NCBI RefSeq assembly: GCF_003049665.1
Contig: NZ_PYWM01000019.1
Coordinates: 36,617 to 100,616 of the forward strand
Origin: Lysinibacillus mangiferihumi
GTDB lineage: Bacteria; Bacillota; Bacilli; Bacillales_A; Planococcaceae
DNA: 64,000 bases
Direction of reading: 5' to 3'
Shown here: positions 17,167 through 26,201 of the stretch, piece by piece
Numbering within the stretch: position 1 is the stretch's first letter
How the letters are laid out: the number at the start of each line of letters is the position of its first letter
Notes under the pieces: generated by a model
What the model saw: only the letters and a program-made list of their open reading frames with translations
The model's database searches: none
Told to the model about the DNA's origin: nothing
Translations under genes and position numbers: made by a program

Positions 17167-17620
17167 TTATTCATCCAATTTACCACCTTGGAACATTAAA
17201 GAAGCATTTGCCCCTAAAGACTTACCATCATAACTATACATAACTACATCGCCAGATTCAGAAATTACCGCACCTTCACCTTCACCTTCAAGAATCTCAA
17301 ATACTTGTTCTTTTGTCATACCATTTTCTAATTTATTGAATTGGTCAATAGTGATTTCAATGTCAGATGAATCAACACCAAATAGAAGTTATTGTAGAAG
17401 CTGCTAGGCCACCATCCGACTCAAATTCATACATAACTGTGTGGTGTGGTTCACCAGCTGAACCTGTTTCAGACATAATTTTACCTTCAGCACCAACAAG
17501 TTTTACTATTTCTTCATATGTCATGCATCTTTAATATGTTTGAACTTTTCCTCAGCTAATATTCCATCTTCTTTAGCAACTGGTGCCGTTGTTTCTTGTT
17601 TAGAATCATTTGGCGATTAA
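17167..17620 (-). pseudogene. DUF3862-like lipoprotein remnant
   Basis: Minus-strand frames rebuild two repeats of a small SmpA/BLIP-like fold: APVAKEDGILAEEKFKHIK, MTYEEIVKLVGAEGKIMSE and MYEFESDGGLAAST, then GVDSSDIEITIDQFNKLENG and MTKEQVFEILEGEG up to the stop. A frameshift near 17525 and a deletion near 17395 break it. The lipoprotein signal sequence expected upstream of the Ser/Thr/Glu linker is gone, cut at the junction with the next fragment. DUF3862-type proteins are secreted lipoproteins of unknown function. Confidence 0.55.
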
Positions 17621-17632
17621 GCAACCGGTTTT

Positions 17633-17863
17633 TCATCTTTTCTTGATTCGTTGTATTTTTGCTCGTTCGCTAGTAGAAGTAACTTGATAACATATTTGCG
17701 ATTCTATATCACCTAAGTTAATAGCTGGATGATTAACTTTTGTTTCATTCATGTTTAAGAGATTAATTTCGTAGATTAGACTTAAAAGTCCAGCATAGAA
17801 ATCCTCAGTTGATTTATTAATATCTGTATAGCCGATTTTATTGTTTAAATCTGTATACTCCAA
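17633..17863 (-). pseudogene. SMEK-domain fragment
   Basis: An apparent 76-codon frame starting at TTG reads MEYTDLNNKIGYTDINKSTE, then FYAGLLSLIYEINLLNMNET, PAINLGDIESQICYQVTSTS and an abrupt end. This is the pattern of the SMEK domain, where LNxxD/TDIN, FxxxLLNLIYG and AIDLGD...QVTS recur; it is an N-terminal module of several proteins linked to phage defence. The motif region before TDLNN and the whole C-terminal part are missing, and no ribosome site is present. It is a relic of a larger gene. Confidence 0.5.
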
Positions 17864-17928
17864 TTAAAAGATATTACTTTTGATGTATTAATTATATTGG
17901 TGTATGAAAAAGCGTATTTAACAACACT

Positions 17929-17961
17929 CGCACTCGTTTACCCTACGAGTGTATTTTTTTT
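17929..17961 (+). terminator. Rho-independent terminator
   Basis: CACTCGT pairs with ACGAGTG and is followed by a T run. The stretch 17962-18222 holds no gene. Confidence 0.6.
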
Positions 17962-18222
17962 GAAATTTAATCTTAAGTTTGAATGACTGAGGTGCTATTA
18001 GTTGGCAAGGAACAGAGCTACATACCTTTTTAATCTGTGCATCATGACGCATCTGAATAAATTTTTAATGTTAATGGTTGAACTATTAACATTCCTCAAT
18101 GTGCAACTGTAATCTAAAACTCTAATATTGAAAATAAAGGGGTGATTTTATATAAATTAAAAAATTTATGAAAGCGTTGTATAGGCTATTTACTGAACGA
18201 TGTAAAGGAGAATTAAATAAAG

Positions 18223-20535
18223 ATGCTTAAGAAGTTTTTAATCGTAGTACCTGTCACGTTATTTTTATTTGCATTACTTTTCAATGAGAATAAGGTTTTT
18301 GCAAATTTTACGGAAGATGGGTTTATCTATAATGATAATACAACGGGTATAGTACCAGAAATGTATTATCCAGGTGGGGTAACAATTTACGGAGATAATA
18401 ATCCCAGTCGAAAAGATTTGGTCATTCCAGATACGCTAGGTGGTAAGCCTGTCACAAATATATGGTATGAAACATTTAATCATAAACAACTGACCTCCTT
18501 AGTGCTATCAAATAATGTAAAATTAATAGGCTACAATGCATTTGATAATAATTTACTAACTTCAGTAGTATTCCCGAATCAGCTTGAATGGATTGGAGAT
18601 TTTTCTTTTGCGAATAATAAGCTATCCAGTATAACAATACCTGATACTGTAAAAAGAATCGGCCAGGGTGCATTTGTTAATAATGATTTACAGACAATAA
18701 CGATTTTAAGTCGAAATACAATTGTATTACCAAATGCTATACCTAAACAAACGAAGATTTTGGGAACAATTCCATCAAAGGCAAAGGAGTATGCTGATCA
18801 AAATGGAAATCCATTTGAGTATTTAGGATTTACAATTACCTACGATGGAAATGGCCATACAAGTGGCAGTGTTGCAGCAGATTATATAGACAAGACAACA
18901 CAATCATTTACTGTGAAAAAACAGGAGTCATTAAAGAAAGATGGTTACGTTTTTACGGGATGGAATACAGAGCGGGATGGTAGCGGCACTGATTATCATG
19001 TAGATGAAGTAAAAACAATGACAGGAGATTTAACACTTTATGCTATGTGGTTGCCGCAGCAACATGTAACGTTTAACACGGATGGAGGGAGTAAAATTCC
19101 ACCACAATTCGTGAACGATCAAACATTAGTGGTGGAACCACCTGCTCCAACAAAACAAGGGCATACATTTGAAGGTTGGTATAAAGAGGCAGCACTAACA
19201 AACAAGTGGGATTTTATGAATGATGTAGTAAGCAGTCCAATTACTTTGTATGCGAAGTGGAAAGTCGTTCAACATGAAGTGACGTTTAATACAGGTGGAG
19301 GAAGTGCTATGCCATCACAACTAGTTGATGACAACACAGTACTGATAGGGCCATCTGTTCCAACGAAACAAGGTTATATATTTGCTGGTTGGTATAAAGA
19401 GGCAGCGCTGATCAACCAATGGGATTTGACAAATGATGTAGTAACGAGTGCAACAACATTATTTGCCAAATGGAAAGTCGTACAATATGAAGTGACGTTT
19501 AATACGAATGGAGGCAGTGGAATCCCCTCACAGATGGTCGATATTAACATGAAGATAAATGAACCCACTATCCCAATAAAACAAGGTTATACATTTGGTG
19601 GATGGTATAAAGAAGCAACATTGACAAATGGGTGGGATTTTAAGAAAGATACGATAACAGGTAAGACAACGCTTTTTGCAAAGTGGTTTGTTAATAGTTC
19701 TCCAGATAGTAGTAATAATAGTAGTCATTCATCACCGCAAAATGTTACAGTATATTTTGAAACAAATGGCGGGAGCGTATTAGGTCACTTGTCTGTAGCG
19801 CATGACACAAAGATAGCAACGTTACCGATTCCTAAAAAGGAAGGTTATACATTTGGCGGCTGGTATAAAGAAGCTGCTTTAATCAATGAGTGGGATTTGA
19901 CAAAAGACCGTGTGACGCAAGAGACCAAGTTGTATGCGAAATGGATTGCAAACATAGCGTCAGAGCCGACACCAGAACCAGCTCCGGAACAACCGAAACC
20001 TGAACCGGAATTACTAAAACTGTCCTTTCATGATATTGCTGGTCATTGGGCAAAAGAAATGATAGAAGAAATAGCTAGTCAAGGGATTATAACAGGGTAT
20101 CCAGACGGTTCGTTTCGTCCGAATGAATTCATTCAACGACAGCATGTGGCGCTGTTATTCTACCGTGCTTTTGAGTTCGAGCCCACACGCAATGCTATTA
20201 CATTTTCGGATGTAAATGCAAACCATCCATACTATGAAGCCATTACGACATTACAACAAGCAGGAATAGTCGATGGTTCACAGGGGAAATTTAATCCTAA
20301 TGCTTTAATGACGCGTGCACAGTTGGCAAAAGTCGTGACGCTTGCGCTAAAGATAGCATTAGGAGGCACTAGCACATTCCAAGATGTTCCTCCAACGCAT
20401 TGGAGCTATGCGTATATCGCTGCATTAGCAGAACTTGAAATTGTAATTGGCGATAACGGTAAATTTAAGCCAGATGAACCCGTTACGCGAGCACAGATTG
20501 TAGCCATTCTATACAGAGCATTGAATCTTCGTTAG
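18223..20535 (+). CDS. Cell-surface protein: LRR, InlB-type repeats and SLH domains
   Basis: A 770-residue secreted protein. A signal peptide (residues 1-27, ending VFA) is followed by BspA-type leucine-rich repeats at about 60-190 (LTSLVLSNNVKLIGYNAF and similar). Five InlB B-type/Flg_new beta repeats follow at about 205-580, each with a GYTFxGWYKEA and TLYAKW signature. A Pro/Glu linker precedes three SLH domains (about 600-770: FHDIAGHWAKEMIEEIASQ, GKFNPNALMTRAQLAK, GKFKPDEPVTRAQ) that bind pyruvylated secondary wall polymer. It should be displayed on the wall and may mediate adhesion. AAAGGAG precedes the ATG, and it stands alone with its own terminator. Confidence 0.92.
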   Translation: MLKKFLIVVPVTLFLFALLFNENKVFANFTEDGFIYNDNTTGIVPEMYYPGGVTIYGDNNPSRKDLVIPDTLGGKPVTNIWYETFNHKQLTSLVLSNNVKLIGYNAFDNNLLTSVVFPNQLEWIGDFSFANNKLSSITIPDTVKRIGQGAFVNNDLQTITILSRNTIVLPNAIPKQTKILGTIPSKAKEYADQNGNPFEYLGFTITYDGNGHTSGSVAADYIDKTTQSFTVKKQESLKKDGYVFTGWNTERDGSGTDYHVDEVKTMTGDLTLYAMWLPQQHVTFNTDGGSKIPPQFVNDQTLVVEPPAPTKQGHTFEGWYKEAALTNKWDFMNDVVSSPITLYAKWKVVQHEVTFNTGGGSAMPSQLVDDNTVLIGPSVPTKQGYIFAGWYKEAALINQWDLTNDVVTSATTLFAKWKVVQYEVTFNTNGGSGIPSQMVDINMKINEPTIPIKQGYTFGGWYKEATLTNGWDFKKDTITGKTTLFAKWFVNSSPDSSNNSSHSSPQNVTVYFETNGGSVLGHLSVAHDTKIATLPIPKKEGYTFGGWYKEAALINEWDLTKDRVTQETKLYAKWIANIASEPTPEPAPEQPKPEPELLKLSFHDIAGHWAKEMIEEIASQGIITGYPDGSFRPNEFIQRQHVALLFYRAFEFEPTRNAITFSDVNANHPYYEAITTLQQAGIVDGSQGKFNPNALMTRAQLAKVVTLALKIALGGTSTFQDVPPTHWSYAYIAALAELEIVIGDNGKFKPDEPVTRAQIVAILYRALNLR

Positions 20536-20569
20536 ATTCTACTAAACTCATCGACTAATGAAGTAAATG

Positions 20570-20613
20570 AAACTCGTATTTTGATTAAAGTTTTATCAAA
20601 ATACGAGTTTTTG
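20570..20613 (+). terminator. Rho-independent terminator
   Basis: AAACTCGTATTTTGAT pairs exactly with ATCAAAATACGAGTTT. It ends the surface-protein gene. Confidence 0.85.
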
Positions 20614-20749
20614 CTTTACTTGTAATGATAGGTTAGAGTTCAAATATAAAATGGAAGCTATATATATAATTTACAATAAATGTGTTATACTTATTTTGTT
20701 TTACAAAAAAAGAAAAAGGGGGAAATAACATCTATTTGGTGTGATATGT

Positions 20750-22030
20750 ATGAGCGAATTGAAAAAGGTTTTTGGGAAATTAAATAAAATCGATATGTTT
20801 TCACCGTATTTCTTTTTGCCATTTATTTTACTGCTATATTTTTTTATTAGCTTATTTGATTGGCATAAATTTGAACAATTCGGTATTCATGTATCTATTT
20901 GGTCGGCTGTAATTTTAGCCGTTATTTGTTATTACATAGGTGTATTTTTAATCGATAAACTAGAGTGGACAATTCCATCGTTCGGTCTGTCGTTTTTAGG
21001 AAAGTATGTAATTCATTTTATCGTGGCCTTAACAGTGCTTGGGTTAGGCTCTTATTTCTTGATGATTTATAATGGTAACTTGGGGATTACAGATGAAGCC
21101 AATCGACGTAATTTAGACCCGAAGTTAAGCTTCTTTAGCCAATTATTATGGTTTGGTGTTTTATTGCTGTTATCTTATAAAATGATAATGGAAAAAACGA
21201 TGACATGGAAGAAAGCAATAGTATACGGCCTGATTTTTGCTGTTGTAATGTTTCTATTTTTATTAATGGCCTATCGTACGCCGCTCATTATTATGCTATT
21301 TACAGGGATTATTGTTTTCCACTATGTTGTAAAAAGAGTGAAGTTAACGTGGTTTTTAACGGCAATATTCGTTATTGGCGTAGGTTTCTCATTGTTTGGT
21401 TTTATTCGTGTGATTACAGAGGATACGTCAAATGATTTTAATAAACGTGAACAACCGAATGTTGAACTAACGGCTGAGGAAGAAGAAAAACTATTAACGG
21501 CTGAACAAAAAGTAAACTTAACACCGAAATGGGTGCGTGCATTAAATGCTGAAGCAGTGACAAGTCATATCGTGTTAAGTACCATTATCGAATACACAAA
21601 AGAAGAAGGTTACTTAAAAGGTGAAATCCATCAAGGCATTTTTAGTACAATTTTACCTGGCGAGCAAATCTCACCACGTATGAAAGTTACCGAGGTCGTT
21701 AATTCAATTACGGTCGAACGAGGTATATTGGTCACACGTGAACAGCGAACAACTACGCCAACTTTTATTGGTCAATTATTTTTAGACGGAGGCTATTTAT
21801 TAGTAGCAATTGGCTTCCTATTATATGGCGTATTAATTTCTCTAATTTATAATAAAGTAAAACAAAATGGCATACGTAGTTTCCATACGGTTGCTTACGC
21901 ATTCACGATTACTGTGTTTACAGTATCCATGCACACCGGTTTACTGGATTTAATATTTGTTCTAATGCTTGGGTTCGTTATTATAGCATCATCAATTTTG
22001 CCATCTAATAGGCAAAAGTTGAATAATTAA
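20750..22030 (+). CDS. Polytopic membrane protein, O-antigen/oligosaccharide polymerase-like
   Basis: About 426 residues with ten or more membrane helices and one large extracellular loop at about residues 225-330, the layout of Wzy-type repeat-unit polymerases. The loop contains an acidic stretch (TAEEEEKLLTAEQKV) and the segment LPGEQISPRMKVTEVVNS. No glycosyltransferase genes adjoin it, so the polysaccharide is unknown. The start is uncertain: ATG 20750 is used, but a GTG nine bases earlier is in frame and the nearest strong ribosome site (AGGGGG, about 20715) is distant. Confidence 0.65.
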   Translation: MSELKKVFGKLNKIDMFSPYFFLPFILLLYFFISLFDWHKFEQFGIHVSIWSAVILAVICYYIGVFLIDKLEWTIPSFGLSFLGKYVIHFIVALTVLGLGSYFLMIYNGNLGITDEANRRNLDPKLSFFSQLLWFGVLLLLSYKMIMEKTMTWKKAIVYGLIFAVVMFLFLLMAYRTPLIIMLFTGIIVFHYVVKRVKLTWFLTAIFVIGVGFSLFGFIRVITEDTSNDFNKREQPNVELTAEEEEKLLTAEQKVNLTPKWVRALNAEAVTSHIVLSTIIEYTKEEGYLKGEIHQGIFSTILPGEQISPRMKVTEVVNSITVERGILVTREQRTTTPTFIGQLFLDGGYLLVAIGFLLYGVLISLIYNKVKQNGIRSFHTVAYAFTITVFTVSMHTGLLDLIFVLMLGFVIIASSILPSNRQKLNN

Positions 22031-22037
22031 AATAAAT

Positions 22038-22089
22038 AAAACTATCCGCTAAAGTTAATGGTAATAACTTTTTCAGGATAGTTTTTTTT
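22038..22089 (+). terminator. Rho-independent terminator
   Basis: AAACTATCC pairs with GGATAGTTT around an inner AAAGTTA/TAACTTT stem, with T9 after it. Confidence 0.75.
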
Positions 22090-22134
22090 GTGCGTGATTC
22101 GCTTAATACAAAAATGGTGGCTGGGGCATAAGAG

Positions 22135-22175
22135 AAAAAGTGTTAGATTGAACCCAATCAATCTAACACTTTTTT
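22135..22175. repeat. Dispersed palindrome, copy 1
   Basis: AAAAAGTGTTAGATTG pairs with CAATCTAACACTTTTT across eight bases. Related palindromes occur at 56671-56707 and 57733-57775, so this is a repeated element that can also act as a bidirectional terminator. Confidence 0.65.
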
Positions 22176-22179
22176 GCTA

Positions 22180-22315
22180 TGCCGTTGTTGTCCGCTACGG
22201 CGGTGCTTTCCGCTCAGCACAGTAAGCCGCAACCCTCGCTACGCGCGGAATGCCCGCGTCTTACATTATGTGCTGTTCCCGCCGGAGTCACCTCCTCCGC
22301 TACCAACAACTAGTG
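22180..22315. repeat. GC-rich intergenic repeat
   Basis: About 135 bases far richer in G and C than the surroundings, bounded by GTTGTTG and CAACAAC. Inner arms include TCCGCTACGGCGGTG against CACCTCCTCCGCTAC. It encodes nothing. Elements with TTCCGC...GGAGTC...CTCCGCT segments are common between genes in Bacillus and Lysinibacillus, where their role is unknown. Only this copy is in the window. Confidence 0.55.
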
Positions 22316-22440
22316 AACATTTCTAATTTTTTTAATTGCAAAATCAAGAATAGCTAAGGTCTCCATATAGCAAAAATTTATGAACAGCTTTCCTCTGTTC
22401 CTTAAATTTTTTTAGTTTTGTCCTAGCCTCTTATTAATAA

Positions 22441-23088
22441 TCAAGTAATGCGCTCAAAAAATGTAATAGTCTTATCCATATCTGTCACATGTTGATTACA
22501 CGAATTGCTGTCTGCACAAATGTAATTGCTGTGATTTGTATAAGTGCCGACGATATTTCCTTTAATGGATGTAGTAAATAGTCCAATATCAGCATGACGA
22601 TTACAGATTGCGCATATGCCACGAATTGTATGATGGGCGAAAGTGCCTTTGATTGCCTTTAATTTATCGTCTTGCTCTATAATGACATATTTTCGATTGG
22701 TACCATAATCATCCCAAGCGAAATAGCAAATTTGTTGAAAATCGATTTGTTCAAGATTCGGCAATTTTAGCTTCTTTTCTTTTTTAAACAGGTTTTTGAT
22801 AGTGCTTGCTGTAATTGGTTTAAATGGGATAACATACGATTTTAAGTCATTTAAATAGGCTTCACCTGTTCCACGTTCTGTTACAGATAAAATAGGCTCT
22901 ATGAGTTGTGCTTGCGCAGGCGTCATGACAACTTTTTCGGTAATTTCTGTTTGTGCAAGACCACGCACAGTCAGAATGACGTTTTTATCTTGTGTAGTAG
23001 CAAGTGTTTGTAAAATTTTATTCATTTGTTGCTCAAGTAAATGATAGTTAGCAACCGTTAAAAACGGCTGAATTGCTTGTTCTTCCAT
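22441..23088 (-). CDS. FusB/FusC-type EF-G-binding protein
   Basis: A 215-residue protein with the two-domain FusB/FBP layout: an N-terminal helical bundle (residues 1-85) and a C-terminal treble-clef zinc-binding domain with ligands in CAICNRHAD (about 158-166) and CADSNSCNQH (about 190-199). FusB-family proteins bind elongation factor G and release it from the ribosome, which confers fusidic acid resistance in staphylococci; chromosomal copies in other Bacillales are common. GGAGTG precedes the ATG. It is monocistronic here. Whether this copy protects against fusidic acid cannot be read from sequence. Confidence 0.82.
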   Translation of the reverse strand: MEEQAIQPFLTVANYHLLEQQMNKILQTLATTQDKNVILTVRGLAQTEITEKVVMTPAQAQLIEPILSVTERGTGEAYLNDLKSYVIPFKPITASTIKNLFKKEKKLKLPNLEQIDFQQICYFAWDDYGTNRKYVIIEQDDKLKAIKGTFAHHTIRGICAICNRHADIGLFTTSIKGNIVGTYTNHSNYICADSNSCNQHVTDMDKTITFFERIT

Positions 23089-23410
23089 GTGAATTCACTC
23101 CTGTAAATTAGGCTTTTTTTATTTTAGGCCTAAAGAGATCATCCATTTGTGGGGTTTACCTAGACCTCTTCGACCTGATAATTAATGGGTCTAGAGCAGG
23201 CATTACAAAAGAATGCGACCATTTCGATTCCTCCTTGTAAAGCAAACTATAAATATTTTAACATTAAAAGGGAACGAAATAAAGAAAGAGCGGTGGGGGA
23301 AGAAATAACATGCTATGTAAGGGGAGATAAACTTGTGCATTCAGGTTTTTACAACACGCAGGCATAAAAATTTGGCTCATATAAAAAGAGCTACATTTAG
23401 GTAGCCCAAC
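23089..23410. other. Intergenic region without a convincing gene
   Basis: It contains an imperfect inverted pair (TAGACC at 23161 and GGGTCTAGA at 23188) and a 60-codon plus-strand frame (23185-23367) of biased composition with no ribosome site, which is not called. Confidence 0.4.
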
Positions 23411-23746
23411 TTATGTCAGCATTGACATAATAAATTTTCCACATAGCATAAATATTGCATAGACAAGTAAAGCGCTTAGTACGGCAATGCTAGGCTTATA
23501 CCAGTTTGTTAATAGAAAAGCGAGCACAGTGAAAAGTAACATGCCTACCGCACCAAAGACCGTATTTTGTAAAACATTGTGAAAGGTGTCAGCTTTCATA
23601 TGCTTCATTTGCATACCCATGTTAATAAGTGTGAGGATTGGCAAGGCTGTAATAATGCCCGATAAAAATAAATACTTAGACTTACTTAAAAGTAAGGCTA
23701 AAACCATAATGGTCCCGCCAACAATAAAATAGATCAAATATAGCAA
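23411..23746 (-). CDS. Small GlpM/DUF3147-like membrane protein
   Basis: About 111 residues with four predicted membrane helices. A TTG at 23746 is preferred because AGAGGG lies six bases upstream; a longer frame has no ribosome site. The LFLSGIITALPILTLIN segment matches the position of the GG(M/L)IAALPLVS segment in DUF3147 proteins such as the gene at 24599-24949, so the two are probably distant relatives. The function is unknown. Its upstream region (23747-24140) holds no clear gene. Confidence 0.6.
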   Translation of the reverse strand: MLYLIYFIVGGTIMVLALLLSKSKYLFLSGIITALPILTLINMGMQMKHMKADTFHNVLQNTVFGAVGMLLFTVLAFLLTNWYKPSIAVLSALLVYAIFMLCGKFIMSMLT

Positions 23747-24141
23747 TTGTAACCCTCTGTTTCGTACTCTCTTCAAGTTTAGTAGTGTAATAATACTGCA
23801 CATAGCTCCTGCTTACAAGGTCCTACCCATGTATGTAGCAAAAAGCTAGTAAAAATAGATGTTGATTTGAAATAAATAGCGAAATTCAGTAGTAGGATGG
23901 TAGGAAATGCAAGAGTGTATACCATAATATAGGTTTGATGCAGATTAAAAACATCCAAACACGAATGTGGCGGGGGGTTTGTACTGTAAGCGCAGTAATG
24001 AAAACGTTTCAAGGTCAGTAATAAACAGAAAAAGACAATGATTTGATGTTGAGAGGGATGGGGTGTGTTAGATTCTAATCCTGTGTAAAATAAGTGAACG
24101 ATTGCAAGTATTAAAAATTTTATCTCTTTACTAGAAATCTC

Positions 24142-24190
24142 TTTTAATATATCGTTGTATACGATATAATCGTGAGTGACGATATATTAA
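24142..24190 (+). promoter_or_regulatory. MarR promoter and palindromic operator
   Basis: TTAATATATCGT (24144-24155) and ACGATATATTAA (24179-24190) are a perfect 12-base inverted repeat. An inner ATCGT-TGTAT-ACGAT palindrome (24151-24165) abuts a TATAAT -10 element (24165-24170). The layout suits a dimeric MarR autorepressor. Confidence 0.7.
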
Positions 24191-24203
24191 AGGAGTAAAA
24201 AGT

Positions 24204-24602
24204 ATGATACAAGATATAAACTATTATTTTACAAATATTTTCTATCATCTCCATACAACACATGAAGATAATATTTCCCATCAAAGTGTGCGTATTTTAC
24301 AGATGATTCAAAAGGAAGATGAAGTGACGGTTCGAGATATTGCAAAATTATTAAATATCTCGCAAAATACTGCTTCAGAGCATGTAAAAAAGCTAGAACG
24401 ACATGGCTGGGTTGAGAAGATTCGACTAGCCAATGATCAACGTAAAGTGAAGCTTTTTCTTACAGCGGATGGATTACAGGTTGTAAAGAAAAATACGGAA
24501 TTAGATGATAACAAACTAAAGCAGGCGCTACTTCTTTTATCAGAAAAAGAACAACAAAGTGTTTTAGAAGCATTTCAGCTATTAAGCGAGGTGTCGAAAT
24601 GA
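24204..24602 (+). CDS. MarR-family regulator
   Basis: A 132-residue winged-helix regulator. The DNA-binding part reads VTVRDIAKLLNISQNTASEHVKKLERHGWVEK, followed by the wing with basic residues (LANDQRKVKLFLT) and C-terminal dimerisation helices. AAAGGAG precedes the ATG. The last four bases overlap the start of the DUF3147 gene (ATGA), so the two are coupled. The perfect inverted repeat upstream indicates self-regulation. Probable targets are its own operon and possibly the related membrane gene on the other strand. The ligand is unknown. Confidence 0.88.
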   Translation: MIQDINYYFTNIFYHLHTTHEDNISHQSVRILQMIQKEDEVTVRDIAKLLNISQNTASEHVKKLERHGWVEKIRLANDQRKVKLFLTADGLQVVKKNTELDDNKLKQALLLLSEKEQQSVLEAFQLLSEVSK

Positions 24603-24949
24603 TTTATACAGTTGTAAAAATTATATGTTCTGCTGCGATTATTGCAGTTGTTACAGAAGTTGCTAGAAGATTTCCTACATATGGTGGTATGATAGCCGCA
24701 CTGCCACTTGTCAGTATTTTAAGTATTATTTGGCTAACCGTTCAAAGTGAACCAAATGAGCATATACAGCGATTTACGGTTGGTGTGATAGTTGGACTTC
24801 CTGCAACAATGGTTATGCTATTTGTTATGTATTTGGCAATGAAATCGTCTATTCATATTGTCTTTGCTATAGGGCTAGGAGTAATGTCATGGGCAATATG
24901 TTTAGGTATTCAAAAAGCCATCGCTGGTGTATTTCATATTTCAATTTAA
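24599..24949 (+). CDS. DUF3147 (GlpM-like) membrane protein
   Basis: A 116-residue protein with four membrane helices and the family signature EVARRFPTYGGMIAALPLVSI (residues about 20-40). It overlaps the MarR gene by four bases, so it is the regulated member of a two-gene operon. DUF3147 proteins have no established function; transport or stress roles have been proposed from context only. A weaker relative lies divergently at 23411-23746, so the regulator may serve both. Confidence 0.8.
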   Translation: MIYTVVKIICSAAIIAVVTEVARRFPTYGGMIAALPLVSILSIIWLTVQSEPNEHIQRFTVGVIVGLPATMVMLFVMYLAMKSSIHIVFAIGLGVMSWAICLGIQKAIAGVFHISI

Positions 24950-24964
24950 AGTAGGTAGATTATT

Positions 24965-25449
24965 ATGCCAATCATTCATCGTTCACAAGTTTCAAAAAGG
25001 ATGTTCAAGCGTTTTTTCAAACACATTGGGGAAGTACGGAAATGGTTATTTCCAGTGGTATCTATGATTGTAGTACATTAGAAGGTTTTATATTTGTAAA
25101 TGACAATCAAACAATAGTAGGTCTAATAACCTGTGAAATTTGTGGAGCTGAATGTGAAATTATTTCACTTGATAGTATGGAAGAAGGGAAAGGAATCGGT
25201 TCATGCCTTGTAAAAGCCGTGGAAGAACAAGCACGTCAGCATCACTGTACTGTTGTTTCACTCATCACTACGAATGATAATTTACATGCACTAAAATTTT
25301 ATCAAAAACGAGGCTATTCCCTCGTAGAAGTTCTACCAAATGCGGTAGAGAAAGCAAGAGCATTGAAACCGGAGATTCCTTTTATCGGCCATGACGGTAT
25401 TCCCATTCGCGATGAAATACGGTTGCAAAAAACATCTGTCTCCATATAA
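24965..25449 (+). pseudogene. GNAT acetyltransferase with a probable N-terminal frameshift
   Basis: From 25042 the frame encodes a good GNAT domain: IVGLITCEICGAECEIISLD, then the acetyl-CoA loop EGKGIGSCLVKAVEEQ and NLHALKFYQKRGYSL. Without the frame change the protein would begin MPIIHRSQ at 24965 and continue in the GNAT frame as FKKDVQAFFQTHWGSTEMV, so about one base has shifted near 24990. The 135-residue product from ATG 25042 lacks the first strand and helix and has no ribosome site. The C-terminal part is undamaged, so the break is recent or a sequencing error. Confidence 0.55.
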
Positions 25450-25551
25450 GACAGATGTTTTTTATAGTTCACGCATGTATTAGTAAAAATTCTGTTCCGC
25501 TGCCTTATTTGTCGTTTATACTAATGGTGAAGGTTGAAAGTGAGGAATCTA

Positions 25552-26016
25552 ATGAAAAAAATATTATTTACCCTATTTTTTAGTGTGTTAGTAGTGGGAG
25601 CGGCTTTTATCATCTATTTGAAAAGCAATCCACCACTTGTTGTCAATGGTTATACAAGCGCTGATGGTAATCCGTCTATTCGATTAATAGAAATTGAGAA
25701 TAAAGGGCTAAGAGAGCTACAACTACAATCGATACTTGTCGATGAAAAGTTGCCAGACAATGCCAAGCTAGTCATCAGTAAATCAGAACCGTTTGAAGTT
25801 GGCACAAAAATTGATAACAATGCTAATATGACATTTCATAAACTAACACAAGTGCGTATTTTTCCTAGTCAATACATAGATCGTCAGGCAATTGGTAAAC
25901 AACCGCAACATTACGCATTACAAGTACATGCGACAGCAATTCAAAAGATTACGATTCAATACAAATATTTAAACATACCATTTACATTAACGGCAGAGCT
26001 TCAATCAAATGCCTAA
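25552..26016 (+). CDS. Membrane-anchored extracytoplasmic protein of unknown function
   Basis: A 154-residue protein starting MKKILFTLFFSVLVVGAAFI, an uncleaved signal anchor, followed by a soluble beta-rich domain (NGYTSADGNPSIRLIEIENKG, QPQHYALQVHATAIQKI). ATG 25552 follows GTGAGG; a TTG 18 bases upstream is less likely. The fold pattern resembles small immunoglobulin-like domains, but no family is recognised. It is monocistronic. Confidence 0.6.
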   Translation: MKKILFTLFFSVLVVGAAFIIYLKSNPPLVVNGYTSADGNPSIRLIEIENKGLRELQLQSILVDEKLPDNAKLVISKSEPFEVGTKIDNNANMTFHKLTQVRIFPSQYIDRQAIGKQPQHYALQVHATAIQKITIQYKYLNIPFTLTAELQSNA

Positions 26017-26201
26017 CAAAGAAACGGTGACATATCGAAATCGTCATCTATCAATGGGTTCATCCAATTGTTTTTTTCTCAAATTTTGTCATATCTATTA
26101 GGCGCTTGTCTTTTCATAAGATTGTTTGATGAAAAAAACCTGTTATTCCTAAATTGTGGTAATCTAATCGTAATAGTTACTGGAATGATAGGAGGGGTCT
26201 A

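Noticed and set aside
23185..23367. 60-codon frame MGLEQALQKNATIS...
   Set aside because: No ribosome site, odd composition and no neighbour context.
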